A stretch of 64,000 nt of DNA, from positions 1 through 64,000 of the forward strand of contig CAILLA010000170.1 of the NCBI GenBank assembly GCA_903834925.1. Direction: 5' to 3'. The notes under the pieces are model-generated. The model was not told the DNA's origin. It ran no database searches and saw only the letters and a list, made by a program, of their open reading frames with translations. The position numbers and the translations under genes are program-made. The DNA comes from an uncultured Schlesneria sp. Lineage in GTDB: Bacteria; Planctomycetota; Planctomycetia; Planctomycetales; Planctomycetaceae. This document shows positions 55,674 to 64,000 of this stretch, one piece after another; positions within the stretch are counted from its first letter, which is position 1; every line of letters starts with the position of its first letter.

Positions 55674-56636
55674 ATGCGGATGGTCGATCAGTCACGACGC
55701 GATCGAGTTGGGCTTGGCCTGATTGGGCTTGGTCCGAGCTGGGAACAGCGTTATCTCGATGCGCTTGTTCGCCTGCAAAGCCGTTTGACGGTTCGACTTG
55801 TCTATGATCCTGTCGAGGCACGAGCGAAATCGATTGCCAGCGAATTCGATGCTGAAGTTACAGGTAGCCTGAGGCAGATGCTCGCCCGACCAAAATTGCA
55901 GGGATTGCTGGTACTCGATCCCGGCTGGTTAGGAGCCGGCGCTTTGAGCCTGATCGCCGGCAGCGGCAAGCCTGTTTTTCTGGCCAGACCCGTCTTGCGA
56001 CAACCAACGGCACTACGAGCACTCCTTCAACCGTGCCCAACTTCGAATACTGAAGCGAAGCAAGCGAACTCTGCGAATGATCTTTGTATGCCGGAACTTG
56101 GATTACGATTCACTCCATCAACATGTCGTTTACGTGAATTAATCGCGACAAAGCTGGGTCGAATCAAGCGCATCGTGATTGCATGTGATCTTTCCGGCGA
56201 AAAGACCGAGACGGCACATCTTGTCGATTGGTGTCACCATCTGATGGGGCAACCGCCGACTGTCGTTTCAAACCCAAACGGTCAGTCGATCTCAAATCAT
56301 GCAATTGATTTTGAGTTCAATTCGGGGTTGCCCCCATTCAATACCAGGACTGCAAGGTTGCAGCAGGGATCCAACGGTAATGAAGTTGCCAGGTTTTCAA
56401 TCGAATGTGAACGAGGCCACGCGACACTGTCTGATCGCACGCACATTCGCTGGGAAACCTCCACTGAGTCGGCAGATGAATCGCTCGTCGACGAACGCTC
56501 AGAAACCGAGATCCTGATTGATCAATTCTGTCGTCGGGCACTTGGTGGGCTGAACCCCGTCGGTCGATTGAGCGAATATCTCAGCGCGATCGAAGTTGTC
56601 GAATCACTGTCCGGCAGGGGAGTCTCCGGCAAGTAA
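55674..56636 (+). CDS. Degenerate Gfo/Idh/MocA-type oxidoreductase-like protein
   Basis: Rossmann N-terminus (VGLGLIGLGPSWEQRYLDAL) and a layout like sugar-phosphate oxidoreductases, but the EKP-type catalytic lysine motif is replaced by KPVFLARPVLR, so it may not be catalytic. No signal peptide. 320 aa. It diverges from the EF-hand propeller gene. A sensor or structural role is possible. Confidence 0.6.
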   Translation: MRMVDQSRRDRVGLGLIGLGPSWEQRYLDALVRLQSRLTVRLVYDPVEARAKSIASEFDAEVTGSLRQMLARPKLQGLLVLDPGWLGAGALSLIAGSGKPVFLARPVLRQPTALRALLQPCPTSNTEAKQANSANDLCMPELGLRFTPSTCRLRELIATKLGRIKRIVIACDLSGEKTETAHLVDWCHHLMGQPPTVVSNPNGQSISNHAIDFEFNSGLPPFNTRTARLQQGSNGNEVARFSIECERGHATLSDRTHIRWETSTESADESLVDERSETEILIDQFCRRALGGLNPVGRLSEYLSAIEVVESLSGRGVSGK

Positions 56637-56649
56637 TACGCCTTCAAAA

Positions 56650-59600
56650 TCATTCCTCTTCCTCTTCGGCTTGCGGGGCGAAGCCTCGACGAAGAGTGTT
56701 TTCGGTCACGTTGATCGGTATCAAAAAATGCTTCAGGTAGTCTGGTCCGCCGGCCTTACTGCCAATTCCGCTGAGTTTGAATCCTCCGAACGGCTGACGC
56801 CCAACTAATGCACCGGTGATTGGACGGTTCAAGTACAGATTGCCCACTGAGAATTCCTGGCGAACTCGCTTCAAGTTTGCCGGACTGCGACTGTAGCAGC
56901 CACCGGTCAGTGCGTAATCCGTGCCATTGGCGATCGTAAGTGCCTCGGTTAAATCCTTGGCTTTGAAGACGACCAGAACCGGACCGAAGATTTCCTGCTG
57001 GGCAATTTTCGCATCGGGCGGAACATCCACAAAAATGTGAGGTCCGACAAAATAGCCTTTTGCGGCCAAGTCTGGATCGACACCACCTAAGACCAGTCGA
57101 CCTTCCGTTTCTCCGATTTCAATGAATTTCAAAATTCGTGTCGCTGCATCTTCATCGATGACTGGGCCAATATCGGTCGAAGGATCTTCCGCAGGTCCGA
57201 CCTTCAATGACTTCGCGGCCTCGATCAGTCGAGCGAGGAATTCATCGTAAGCGTCTTCTAACACGATTACACGTGAACAAGCTGAGCATTTCTGGCCTGA
57301 ATATCCGAATGCACTTTGGATAACGCCAACAACAGCTTCATCGAGATCCGCATCGTTATCAACGATGATGGCATTCTTACCACCCATTTCGGCAATGACG
57401 TGTTTGACCCCCAATTGTGAAATATGCGATGCCGCTGCTTGCTCGTTGATTGACAGGCCAACTTGGCGCGAACCGGTAAAGGCAATGCAATCAACATCCG
57501 GACTTCCGACAAGTTCCGGTCCGACTTCTTCCCCGATCCCTGGTAAAAAACTGACAACACCATCCGGGATTCCAGAAGCTTGAATGACTTCCAGAAACTT
57601 GGTTGCGACGACCGAAGATTGCTCTGCCGGCTTCAGCACGACAGTGTTTCCAGTCACCAGAGCGGCTGCTGTCATGCCTGCCAGGATCGCCAGTGGGAAA
57701 TTCCATGGTGCGATCACCACGACGACACCGCGCGCTCGATAAAAATAGGAGTTTTCTTCACCAGGCAAGTCAACATGTTGTGGATTGTCGAGTTCTCGCA
57801 TCTGCTGAGCGTAGTACATGCAAAAGTCGATTGCCTCACAAACATCGCCATCTGCTTCCGCCCAAGGCTTGCCACATTCAATCACCTGCCATGCGGCCAG
57901 CTCATAACGACGCTGTCGCATCTCATTCGCCATCAGTTCCAGATATTCCGCACGATATTGGACTTCCATCCGTGACCAGGACGGGAATGAACGCCGAGCG
58001 GTATCGATTGCCAGGACAGCATCGTCGGCTGATGCCGACGCAATTTTGCCTACGATCTGCTGTTTATGCGAAGGATTTCTCGAAATCATCATCGGACGTG
58101 CATGCATGGCCTTCCCGCCGATGACGATCGGATATTCTTCACCCAAGTCGTCCGACGCCGCTTCGAGTGCGGTAGCCATCGCCTCGCGAACCTCAATTCG
58201 AGAAAAGTCGGCAATCGCTTCGTTCACGAATTCCGGCTTTGGTGGCTGCTTTTTCGGTGGAATCTTTTTGGCGAGATTGGCGGGTTTCATGAGCAAGTCC
58301 TCGATCTTCACATTTTCGTCATAGCTGTGTCGCAGGAACGAATCGTTCGACGTATTTTCCAAAAGACGCCGGACGAGATACGCCATCCCCGGCATGAGTT
58401 GCCCGAAGGGCGTATAGATCCTGACCCGGTGCCCTAATTCGCTGAATGCTCGTGCCTGTTCCTCGGCCATTCCATACAGCATTTGCAGTTCGAATGCTCC
58501 TTCGGGAACATTCAGTTGTTTTGCACAGGCCACCGCGTGAGACAGGCTTCGCAGGTTGTGGCTACCGAATGCGGGTCGTAAGACCGTGTAATTCTCCAGT
58601 AAGATTCTTGTCAACCGTTCATAGCTGTCGTCCGATTGCCACTTTTCCTGGAACACTGGTGAGGGCCAGTTTCGGCTCTGCGAGATCACTGTCTCGTAAT
58701 CCCAGTAAGCCCCTTTGACAAGTCGAATCCAAACGGGTGCCCCTCGCTGGCGAGACCATTCCAATAATCCGGCAAGGTCACGTTCGGCGTCTGGCAGATA
58801 TGCCTGCACCACGATGCCGACATCCGACCAGTCGCGGAATTCCTCTTCCATTAGCGTTTGTTTGAAAATCTCGATCGTCAGATCTTTATACGCGTATTGT
58901 TCCATATCGACATGCACGTAGGCATGCCGTTCGCGAGCCTTTCTCAATAGCGGGCGTAATCGCTGTTTTACGGCTAAGGCGGTTCCCACTGCGTCCATTG
59001 GTCGAAAGTGGCTGACGAGCGCCGAAAGTTTGACTGACACGTTGACACGGGGAATCGCTCCTTCGTGGTCATAGTCTGTCTGGGCATTTTCGGGCCACGC
59101 ATTGACCACTGGGGCAAGGCCTTCCAACAAATCAAGGTACGCATGTTGGTACGTTTCAGCTTCCGATTCGCTGATAACGGCCTCACCCAACAGATCCAGC
59201 GTGAATGCGAAACCCTGTTTTCGAAGAGCGGTAACAGATGACAAAACTTCGCTGACGTTGGAACCTGCGATAAACCGGCGGGCCATTCGCGCGGCGTTTC
59301 CTCGTGCGTTATGGGCCAATGCTCGGGAAAGTACGGAATCGGGGGACAGATGTTCGACCCCGAATCGAACCATCTCGATCGCGAACGGGAGATGTTCTTT
59401 CACCTCCAGAAAATATTCCTGTAGATGCCGGGTCACATCGCGATGCGTCCTTAACCGGGGAAGCACATCGACGAACCGAAACATCTGGACCTTCAAAGAT
59501 TCGTCCGCCATGGCGGCACCAAGAATGCGATCATCCCACCATCGTCGCTCAAACATGGAAGGTCGTCGGCGAGACAGGTGGTGCCAGATTTCGGTTCCCA

Positions 59601-59742
59601 GTTGGTGCGTATCCGCCTCAAGCTGTTCTTCATCCCAGACGATCGGCGCAGCAGTAACCGAATTCGGTTGAGTCGATGGTTTCGGCACCGATGGTTTCGG
59701 TATCTCGGTGTCGATCGATTTTCGAGCGGACTTCTTGGCCAA
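56650..59742 (-). CDS. putA: Bifunctional proline dehydrogenase / P5C dehydrogenase
   Basis: Oxidises L-proline to glutamate in two steps. ProDH part (residues about 60-460): HAYVHVDMEQYAYKDLTIEI, VWIRLVKGAYWDYETV and FGSHNLRSLSHA. ALDH part (about 520-1000): PWNFPLAILAGMTAAALVTG, VIAEMGGKNAIIVDNDAD, and the catalytic Cys at about 819 in SGQKCSACSR. No N-terminal ribbon-helix-helix is present, so it is not the self-repressing E. coli form; the first 30 residues are a low-complexity linker. The only in-frame start is TTG 59742; the ATG at 59750 is out of frame. At 1030 aa it is the usual size for the two-domain enzyme. Confidence 0.93.
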   Translation of the reverse strand: MAKKSARKSIDTEIPKPSVPKPSTQPNSVTAAPIVWDEEQLEADTHQLGTEIWHHLSRRRPSMFERRWWDDRILGAAMADESLKVQMFRFVDVLPRLRTHRDVTRHLQEYFLEVKEHLPFAIEMVRFGVEHLSPDSVLSRALAHNARGNAARMARRFIAGSNVSEVLSSVTALRKQGFAFTLDLLGEAVISESEAETYQHAYLDLLEGLAPVVNAWPENAQTDYDHEGAIPRVNVSVKLSALVSHFRPMDAVGTALAVKQRLRPLLRKARERHAYVHVDMEQYAYKDLTIEIFKQTLMEEEFRDWSDVGIVVQAYLPDAERDLAGLLEWSRQRGAPVWIRLVKGAYWDYETVISQSRNWPSPVFQEKWQSDDSYERLTRILLENYTVLRPAFGSHNLRSLSHAVACAKQLNVPEGAFELQMLYGMAEEQARAFSELGHRVRIYTPFGQLMPGMAYLVRRLLENTSNDSFLRHSYDENVKIEDLLMKPANLAKKIPPKKQPPKPEFVNEAIADFSRIEVREAMATALEAASDDLGEEYPIVIGGKAMHARPMMISRNPSHKQQIVGKIASASADDAVLAIDTARRSFPSWSRMEVQYRAEYLELMANEMRQRRYELAAWQVIECGKPWAEADGDVCEAIDFCMYYAQQMRELDNPQHVDLPGEENSYFYRARGVVVVIAPWNFPLAILAGMTAAALVTGNTVVLKPAEQSSVVATKFLEVIQASGIPDGVVSFLPGIGEEVGPELVGSPDVDCIAFTGSRQVGLSINEQAAASHISQLGVKHVIAEMGGKNAIIVDNDADLDEAVVGVIQSAFGYSGQKCSACSRVIVLEDAYDEFLARLIEAAKSLKVGPAEDPSTDIGPVIDEDAATRILKFIEIGETEGRLVLGGVDPDLAAKGYFVGPHIFVDVPPDAKIAQQEIFGPVLVVFKAKDLTEALTIANGTDYALTGGCYSRSPANLKRVRQEFSVGNLYLNRPITGALVGRQPFGGFKLSGIGSKAGGPDYLKHFLIPINVTENTLRRGFAPQAEEEEE

Positions 59743-59927
59743 GGTCGCATCCGTGCAGAGCGGGAGGAATACTTGAGTTGAATTGCGATTTTGATCGAGA
59801 CTCGAAGACTCGAACGATCAAAACAACAATTCGTTGATCCGGGATTCTATGCGAGGGTCGACTCTGTTGGGTAGAGTGCGTCAAAATGACGATCAAAAAA
59901 CAATGACCCATCTCTGAAAGTTGATGA

Positions 59928-60671
59928 ATGCCCCCGATTCCAAAACCCTTTTCCAGTCAGCCGATTTCGGATTGGATTGCTCAGTTGCAAAAGAACGATT
60001 CCACTGAGCAACGCTTGCGAGCACTCCAGGCGATCGGCCTGCTGGCACCCCCCGACGAAATCGCTCGCTGGTCAGCTCATGCTCTTTGCGACAACGATTC
60101 AACGATCAGAGCATTCGCCGCCAAGCTGATCGGTGGCCTTCGCACACCCGTATCTGATCAGACAGCAACATTGCTCGCCTCACTTTTGCAAGATAGTGAC
60201 CCCGATACGCGATTTGAATCCGCACGAGCATTACTTCGAACAAAATCAAATCAAACGGATCTCGTTACTCCGACCCTTTTCGCGTTTCTGGACGAAGAAG
60301 AGACCCAACCGCTGATGGTGGCATCGATTCTCAATACATTCGCGGAAGCGGATGCGTTTCCCGGTCGAAACGAATCCGAGCTGCTGCCCCGGCTGCTGCG
60401 TTTCCTGGATCACGATCGTGCTGAAGTCCGCGAGGCGAATACCGCAATATTTGCAAAATGGCCATCGTTGTGCCAATCATGCGAGGACCAGCTACTGCCG
60501 TTGCTTGACGATAGTGAACCGGTTGTCCGCGAGCAAATCGCGCTGGCATTCGGACAATCGGGGATTAAGTGCGAAAAAGTCCGTGAAGGACTTCGGGCAG
60601 CGAGTCAAGATGAGGATACCGAGGTCGCACGCGTGGCAACCGAAGCATTGCAGCATTTGGGACAGAGTTAA
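59928..60671 (+). CDS. HEAT-repeat protein
   Basis: 247 aa composed of about six or seven HEAT-like alpha-alpha repeats (LIGGLRTPVSDQTATLLASL; DSDPDTRFESARALLRT; LLDDSEPVVREQIALAFGQS). It is cytoplasmic with no other domain. Such proteins bind partners or act as phycobilin-lyase-like or PBS_HEAT scaffolds; the partner is unknown. It diverges from putA (186-base gap) and could relate to its regulation only by position. Confidence 0.75.
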   Translation: MPPIPKPFSSQPISDWIAQLQKNDSTEQRLRALQAIGLLAPPDEIARWSAHALCDNDSTIRAFAAKLIGGLRTPVSDQTATLLASLLQDSDPDTRFESARALLRTKSNQTDLVTPTLFAFLDEEETQPLMVASILNTFAEADAFPGRNESELLPRLLRFLDHDRAEVREANTAIFAKWPSLCQSCEDQLLPLLDDSEPVVREQIALAFGQSGIKCEKVREGLRAASQDEDTEVARVATEALQHLGQS

Positions 60672-60702
60672 TCGAATGAGGTTTAGAAAAACAAAAATGA
60701 GT

Positions 60703-60788
60703 GCCACTGGCGGCTGCTTTGAGACGCCAGTGGCTTCGTCATTTCATTAGCGGAACACAAGAGCGCTGGCGTGCGATGTCGCACGCCA
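60703..60788. repeat. Two palindromes between convergent genes
   Basis: GCCACTGGCG ... CGCCAGTGGC (60703-60734) and TGGCGTGCGA-TG-TCGCACGCCA (60767-60788). They separate the HEAT gene end and the PepSY-like gene end and probably serve as a two-way terminator. The first begins with the GTGCCACTG seen in other repeats here. Confidence 0.6.
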
Positions 60789-60795
60789 CTCTTTA

Positions 60796-61428
60796 TCACT
60801 TCTTTCTTGTCGCCGCTTCTTTCCCTGTTGCTTTGGCTTCAACCGGAGCGGGAACTAGATCACCATCCTTTTCGTAGTCGATCAGCTTCGAAATCAAGAC
60901 ACCATCTTCCATGATCACCATCTGGTATTTGGACTTTTGATGAACGACATCCAAAACGAAGTGTGCTCGTTTTCCTTCGACGACTTTTTCCACCGATTCG
61001 ATCTTGGCCCCTTTGGCCTCTTCATTAAGTGTCTTAACGACCGGGGCAGGGCAGTCCTCAATCGTCGCTTCGCTGTTGACCATCTGCAGGATTTTTTCCA
61101 GCAGCAGACCATTCTCGCCGACGGCAACTTCGTAATTGTGCCCTCCCGAACCGATCAGAGCTTTGTAGAAGACACCCTTATCGTTTTCCCCTTTACCAAG
61201 CAGCTCGATCTTGCCCCCTTTGACTTCTTCCTTGAACGTCTTCTGAACAGCGGCAGGAGCTGAGGTGAATTTGACAATTCCGGGATCTAATTTCTCTTCG
61301 GCGGGTTGAGCCGGTTTCGTCTCTTTGGCCTTAGCTTTCGGCTTGTCATCGGCTGCTCGTAGAGCCACAAAAGTGGAAACAGACAAAGCCGCCAGCAACA
61401 CTGACATTCCCAGAAAACGGAGTTTCAT
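60796..61428 (-). CDS. Secreted PepSY-like duplicated-domain protein
   Basis: Start ATG 61428 (AAAGGA upstream; MKLRFLGMSVLLAALSVSTF signal peptide); the track's 28-residue extension is unsupported. After a KAKETKP linker come two similar units of about 70 residues (VQKTFKEEVKGGKIELLGKG ... FYKALIGSG; VVKTLNEEAKGAKIESVEKV ... HFVLDVVHQK), each a PepSY-like beta-alpha fold that in relatives inhibits peptidases or takes part in signal processing. Periplasmic. 210 aa. Confidence 0.75.
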   Translation of the reverse strand: MKLRFLGMSVLLAALSVSTFVALRAADDKPKAKAKETKPAQPAEEKLDPGIVKFTSAPAAVQKTFKEEVKGGKIELLGKGENDKGVFYKALIGSGGHNYEVAVGENGLLLEKILQMVNSEATIEDCPAPVVKTLNEEAKGAKIESVEKVVEGKRAHFVLDVVHQKSKYQMVIMEDGVLISKLIDYEKDGDLVPAPVEAKATGKEAATRKK

Positions 61429-61598
61429 CGCAAATCCTTTCGTGACGACCGTAACTTTTTGGGGGAGGCGGTCGGCTGCTCGACAGCCGACCGCGCGTGT
61501 AATCCCTCTCATTCCAAAAATCTACTCGAAGTTGATCACTCTGGAAATACAGGTTCGGAAGCCTTCTGTTCACCCCATGACGACACCGAAGGCAACGT

Positions 61599-61681
61599 GG
61601 CAGACGCTGCTAGCGGCTGTCTTCCGTGGCAGACGCTGATGGCGTCCATCTTCCGTGGCAAACGCTGCTAGCGGGTTGTCC
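61599..61681. repeat. Three tandem ~29-bp repeats
   Basis: GGCAGACGCTGCTAGCGGCT-, GGCAGACGCTGATGGCGTCC- and GGCAAACGCTGCTAGCGGGT-units from 61599, 61628 and 61657, the first two ending CTTCCGT-like. They lie between the PepSY-like gene and the palindromic element at 61698. Confidence 0.65.
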
Positions 61682-61697
61682 ACTCTAAATAATTCGG

Positions 61698-61796
61698 GTG
61701 CCACTGGATGACCGTCTTCGGTCAACCAGTGCTCTTCGATTGGCTCGAAAATACGGAAGACACTGCGTCGAAGACGACTCCGATGCAGTGGCACTC
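61698..61796. repeat. Palindromic repeat with GTGCCACTG / CAGTGGCAC ends (third family copy)
   Basis: Contains GTGCCACTGGATGACCGTCT ... GGTCAACCAGTGCTCTTCG and CGACTCCGATGCAGTGGCAC. Its first half matches, in reverse, the last hairpin of the elements at 25631-25877 and 30061-30367 (GCACTG...TGACCGAAGACGGT...CAGTGGCAC). It therefore links the terminal-repeat elements to a dispersed REP-like family. Confidence 0.75.
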
Positions 61797-61859
61797 AACC
61801 CGAACTTTAAGTCTTGACAACGCACTAGCATCCACCGTGATTTTCGGAATTCCTTAATC

Positions 61860-62372
61860 TCAACCCTTGGCAGCGGCTAAAGCGGCTTCGTAGTTCGGAT
61901 GATCCGCAATTTCACCGACGTATTCGACGTATGTAATCTTTCCAGCAGGGTTTACAACAAAAATCGCTCGTGAGAAGCAACGATCAAGCGGTCCGCCGCT
62001 GATCAGTACACCGTAATCGTTACCGAAGTCGTTGCAGCGATGGGCGCTCAGCGTTTTCACGGTATCGACACCTTCGGTACCGCACCATCTCTTGGCACCG
62101 AATGGCAGGTCCATGCTGACAACCAGAACTTCAGTGTTCGACAGCTTCTTGGCTTCGTCATTGAACCTCTTCGTTTCCTGGTGGCAAACGGGTGTATCGA
62201 GCGATGGAATCGTCGCAATGATCCGAGTCTTACCCGCACTGGAAGCGAGGGTCACATCGGCCAGGCCATTGTCTTGCAGGTTAAAGTCAGGCGCATCATC
62301 GCCCACGTTCAGAGCTCGCCCCTTCAGATCGACAGGATTCCCCTTCAGCTTCGTTGCACCGGTACGCTTCAT
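61860..62372 (-). CDS. tpx: Thiol peroxidase (Tpx-type peroxiredoxin)
   Basis: Reduces H2O2 and organic peroxides with thioredoxin. Atypical 2-Cys family: peroxidatic Cys63 in SLDTPVCHQETKRFN, resolving Cys97 in RWCGTEG; GKITYVEYVGEIADHPNYEA ends it. 170 aa, standard length. AGGA lies ahead of ATG 62372. Single gene, upstream of a tRNA gene. Cytoplasmic in this form, since no signal peptide is seen. Confidence 0.97.
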   Translation of the reverse strand: MKRTGATKLKGNPVDLKGRALNVGDDAPDFNLQDNGLADVTLASSAGKTRIIATIPSLDTPVCHQETKRFNDEAKKLSNTEVLVVSMDLPFGAKRWCGTEGVDTVKTLSAHRCNDFGNDYGVLISGGPLDRCFSRAIFVVNPAGKITYVEYVGEIADHPNYEAALAAAKG

Positions 62373-62652
62373 TTTGTTTCCTCATTTATTGGTGACTCAA
62401 TTGTCAAAAAACCGCGTCAGCAGTATTGCAACTATGGCAAGAGTTTCAAGCAGGTCACAACGGAACAATTGTCGAACGGAAGAAGTGAATTTATGCCTTG
62501 CTCCCGACTGTTTTCCGCAGGGAGCTTGTTTTCATACCCGAAACCTTCATAATTGCGTCATCGAATAACTCAAGAATGAGAAATAGATGAAGCCCAGCTG
62601 GAGACTCCTCACGTTGGATTCTTATTGATTTTTCCGTCAAGAATTGACGTAA

Positions 62653-62726
62653 GCTCTCGTAGCTCAATTGGATAGAGCGTCGGCCTCCGAAGCCGAAGGT
62701 TGCTGGTTCGACTCCAGCCGGGGGCA
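62653..62726 (+). tRNA. tRNA-Arg (anticodon CCG)
   Basis: 74 bases fold as a clover leaf: acceptor GCTCTCG/CGGGGGC (with G-U pairs), D arm GCTC/GAGC, anticodon stem TCGGC/GCCGA with loop CTCCGAA (anticodon CCG, codon CGG) and T arm GCTGG-TTCGACT-CCAGC. Discriminator A at 62726. CCA is not encoded, so it must be added. A T run follows directly. Confidence 0.95.
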
Positions 62727-63103
62727 TTTTTTCACGCGCGTCGGGAGATGGGTTCAGAATAGGTTTGTTGCTTTCGCGTTGATGATTGCGATGACACCAC
62801 AGATGATGTTCAGTTTGATCCGTTCGCCGATTTTCTTCGAAAATGCATTCTTTACAGCTTTTTGACTTTTGATCGAAATGACGGTCGATTGAGCAACACG
62901 ATGATTGTTCAAGTGACGCCTCGGACGCAATTTTCCCGGTCGGAACCAACTCAGATTTTTGTTGAGGCTTCATCGTGAGTTGGCCCACAAGTTTGGGTTT
63001 CTGACACGTCTTGTCCGAAAAATGATTTGGAGCGATAACACCGATGCTGTCTGAGGTCGCTCACTGCCGTGAATGCCCCGATTCAATTCAAGAGGCGCGT
63101 CGA
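62727..63103. other. Intergenic region after the tRNA, no gene seen
   Basis: About 375 bases. The minus-strand ORF 62491-62988 is an antisense shadow of the tRNA (PAGVEPATFGFGGRRSIQLS is the usual artefact). ATG 63044 opens an in-frame extension of the next gene, but ATG 63104 is preferred. Confidence 0.45.
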
Positions 63104-64000
63104 ATGAAACTCTTCGTCAGAATTCTGCTCGGTGCTTGGGCGTTTGCATTGACAATTCCCGTCGGACACAGCGTCGTCTGGATCGAAGCGAGTGAACCAG
63201 CTGATGCGAGGATCTCGCAGCCTGATGCAGATGATTGCCAGGAAAATCGTGATGCTGACGATTCATGGGCCGATCGTGAGACACCAGGATATCAGTTATT
63301 TCCGGCGAGCGCAGGGCACGTCGGAATTGGCGGAAAGATTCTGAATTTCGACAACCTGGTCATTTCATCGAATGACCAGGCCGTACCATCCGACGCGACG
63401 CGATCGATCATTCGTGGCCACATTGAAGAGTTTTCTCGGAACGAGGCGTTTTCCCGCTTTCACAACAGATTCATATTCGGATTCACGAGGGAAGGGTTTG
63501 ATGGAACCAGTTGGTCATCACTGTTTCGGCACCGAAATTACAGGGAATTCGATCAATTGGCTTTCTGGAGCATCGAGCGTTGGTACATCATCGAATGGTC
63601 TGGAAATCTCTGGATCGAGCCGAAACAGTTCCTGTCCGTTGACGAATTTCATTCCGTCAAAGTTGATCTGATCTCGAAAACATACCGCTTTCTGCGAACC
63701 ACTAAGCCCCTCGTTTCGAGGAACCCAGAAACGTTCGGCAACCCTGAAGAAGATCTTGAGCGGTCAATCGTGACGTACGATCCACTCGTCCGACTGCTCG
63801 AAGCGTCGAACGAGCGAGCTGTCAGAACCGAGTGGAAAATCGCTCGACTGCAATTGATCAGCCTGATGAAACAGACAGCATCGGATTCTGTCAGCAACCA
63901 TCGCAAGCTAACGGCTTGCGAAACTTACGAATCTTCCCCAGAAACAATGAACGCTTTCGAACAGCGTGCTGTAGCCCAGTTAGAGACGAATCCAGCAGAG
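63104..64000 (+). CDS. Secreted hypothetical protein, partial (runs off right edge)
   Basis: Not in the ORF track because it has no stop in the window. 299 codons are open from ATG 63104 to the last base. Signal peptide MKLFVRILLGAWAFALTIPV then GHSVVW. The mature part has ASEPADARISQPDADDCQEN (acidic, secreted style), GYQLFPASAGHVGIGGKILN, and later FRHRNYREFDQLAFWSIERW. No known domain was recognised. ATG 63044 gives a 20-residue longer form in the same frame. Frame continuity over 900 bases supports a real gene. Confidence 0.8.
   Translation, partial: MKLFVRILLGAWAFALTIPVGHSVVWIEASEPADARISQPDADDCQENRDADDSWADRETPGYQLFPASAGHVGIGGKILNFDNLVISSNDQAVPSDATRSIIRGHIEEFSRNEAFSRFHNRFIFGFTREGFDGTSWSSLFRHRNYREFDQLAFWSIERWYIIEWSGNLWIEPKQFLSVDEFHSVKVDLISKTYRFLRTTKPLVSRNPETFGNPEEDLERSIVTYDPLVRLLEASNERAVRTEWKIARLQLISLMKQTASDSVSNHRKLTACETYESSPETMNAFEQRAVAQLETNPAE

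Noticed and set aside
62491-62988. 165-aa minus-strand ORF with PAGVEPATFGFGGRRSIQLS
   Set aside because: It is the antisense of tRNA-Arg, a well-known annotation artefact.

Overview
The window looks like a chromosomal stretch from a member of the Planctomycetota, in the Planctomycetales (Schlesneria/Planctomicrobium/Gimesia-like). The evidence is a DUF1559 pilin-like protein next to a small carboxypeptidase-regulatory-like lipoprotein, secreted PQQ-type beta-propellers (one with EF-hands), a small MGDFFKPWRRK membrane protein, leucine-rich repeat proteins, a start to EF-G that reads like the spd/mitochondrial EF-G1 type, and many short palindromic repeats between genes. No rRNA, CRISPR array, complete transposase or phage module was seen. 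The organism assignment is inference; no search was run.

Layout. 1-5.4 kb: the start of fusA running off the left edge, a glycine-rich RRM protein, a small secreted protein and pyruvate phosphate dikinase with a clear terminator. 5.5-10.6 kb: a small conserved protein, an RDD membrane protein, an exported EEP-family phosphatase/nuclease and the lipoprotein/DUF1559 pair. 10.8-17.4 kb: an accessory region in which a coupled Schlafen-type (AlbA_2) plus ParA-type gene pair lies between a decayed fragment of an RND efflux gene and a complete RND gene, followed by a collapsed MFS pseudogene. 17.5-25.4 kb: LRR protein, lipoprotein, orphan DNA methyltransferase, SEC-C protein, serpin and amino-acid permease. 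25.6-30.4 kb: two directly oriented copies of a 169-bp terminal-inverted-repeat element bracket a b6-type cytochrome b/Rieske operon (with fused diheme c domain and a Cys-rich protein) and a 2-hydroxyacid dehydrogenase. 30.4-46.2 kb: GH31 glycosidase, LTXXQ-like secreted protein, SGNH hydrolase, class V aminotransferase, PQQ-propeller protein, ribBA preceded by a terminator hairpin, methyltransferase, HEAT protein, DapA-family protein, and a histidine kinase with an HTH-receiver regulator. 46.5-56.6 kb: mnmG, a BlaI repressor with a BlaR1-like M56 peptidase fused to WD40 repeats, a 0.5-kb inverted-repeat cassette carrying a small membrane protein, an orphan 393-residue protein, an EF-hand PQQ-propeller protein and a degenerate Gfo/Idh/MocA protein. 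56.6-64 kb: PutA, HEAT protein, duplicated PepSY-like secreted protein, Tpx, tRNA-Arg(CCG), and a secreted protein running off the right edge that the ORF track does not list.

How they fit together. Housekeeping functions (translation, tRNA modification, riboflavin, central C3 metabolism, proline catabolism, peroxide defence) are scattered as single genes, as is usual in this phylum. The real operons are AlbA_2-ParA, the bc-type respiratory complex, response regulator-kinase, BlaI-M56 and SGNH-DUF. The most unusual material is the repeat landscape: several distinct palindromic families, one of which supplies the stop codon of a neighbouring gene, and recombination scars (RND fragment, MFS remnant, possible ppdK remnant) close to them.
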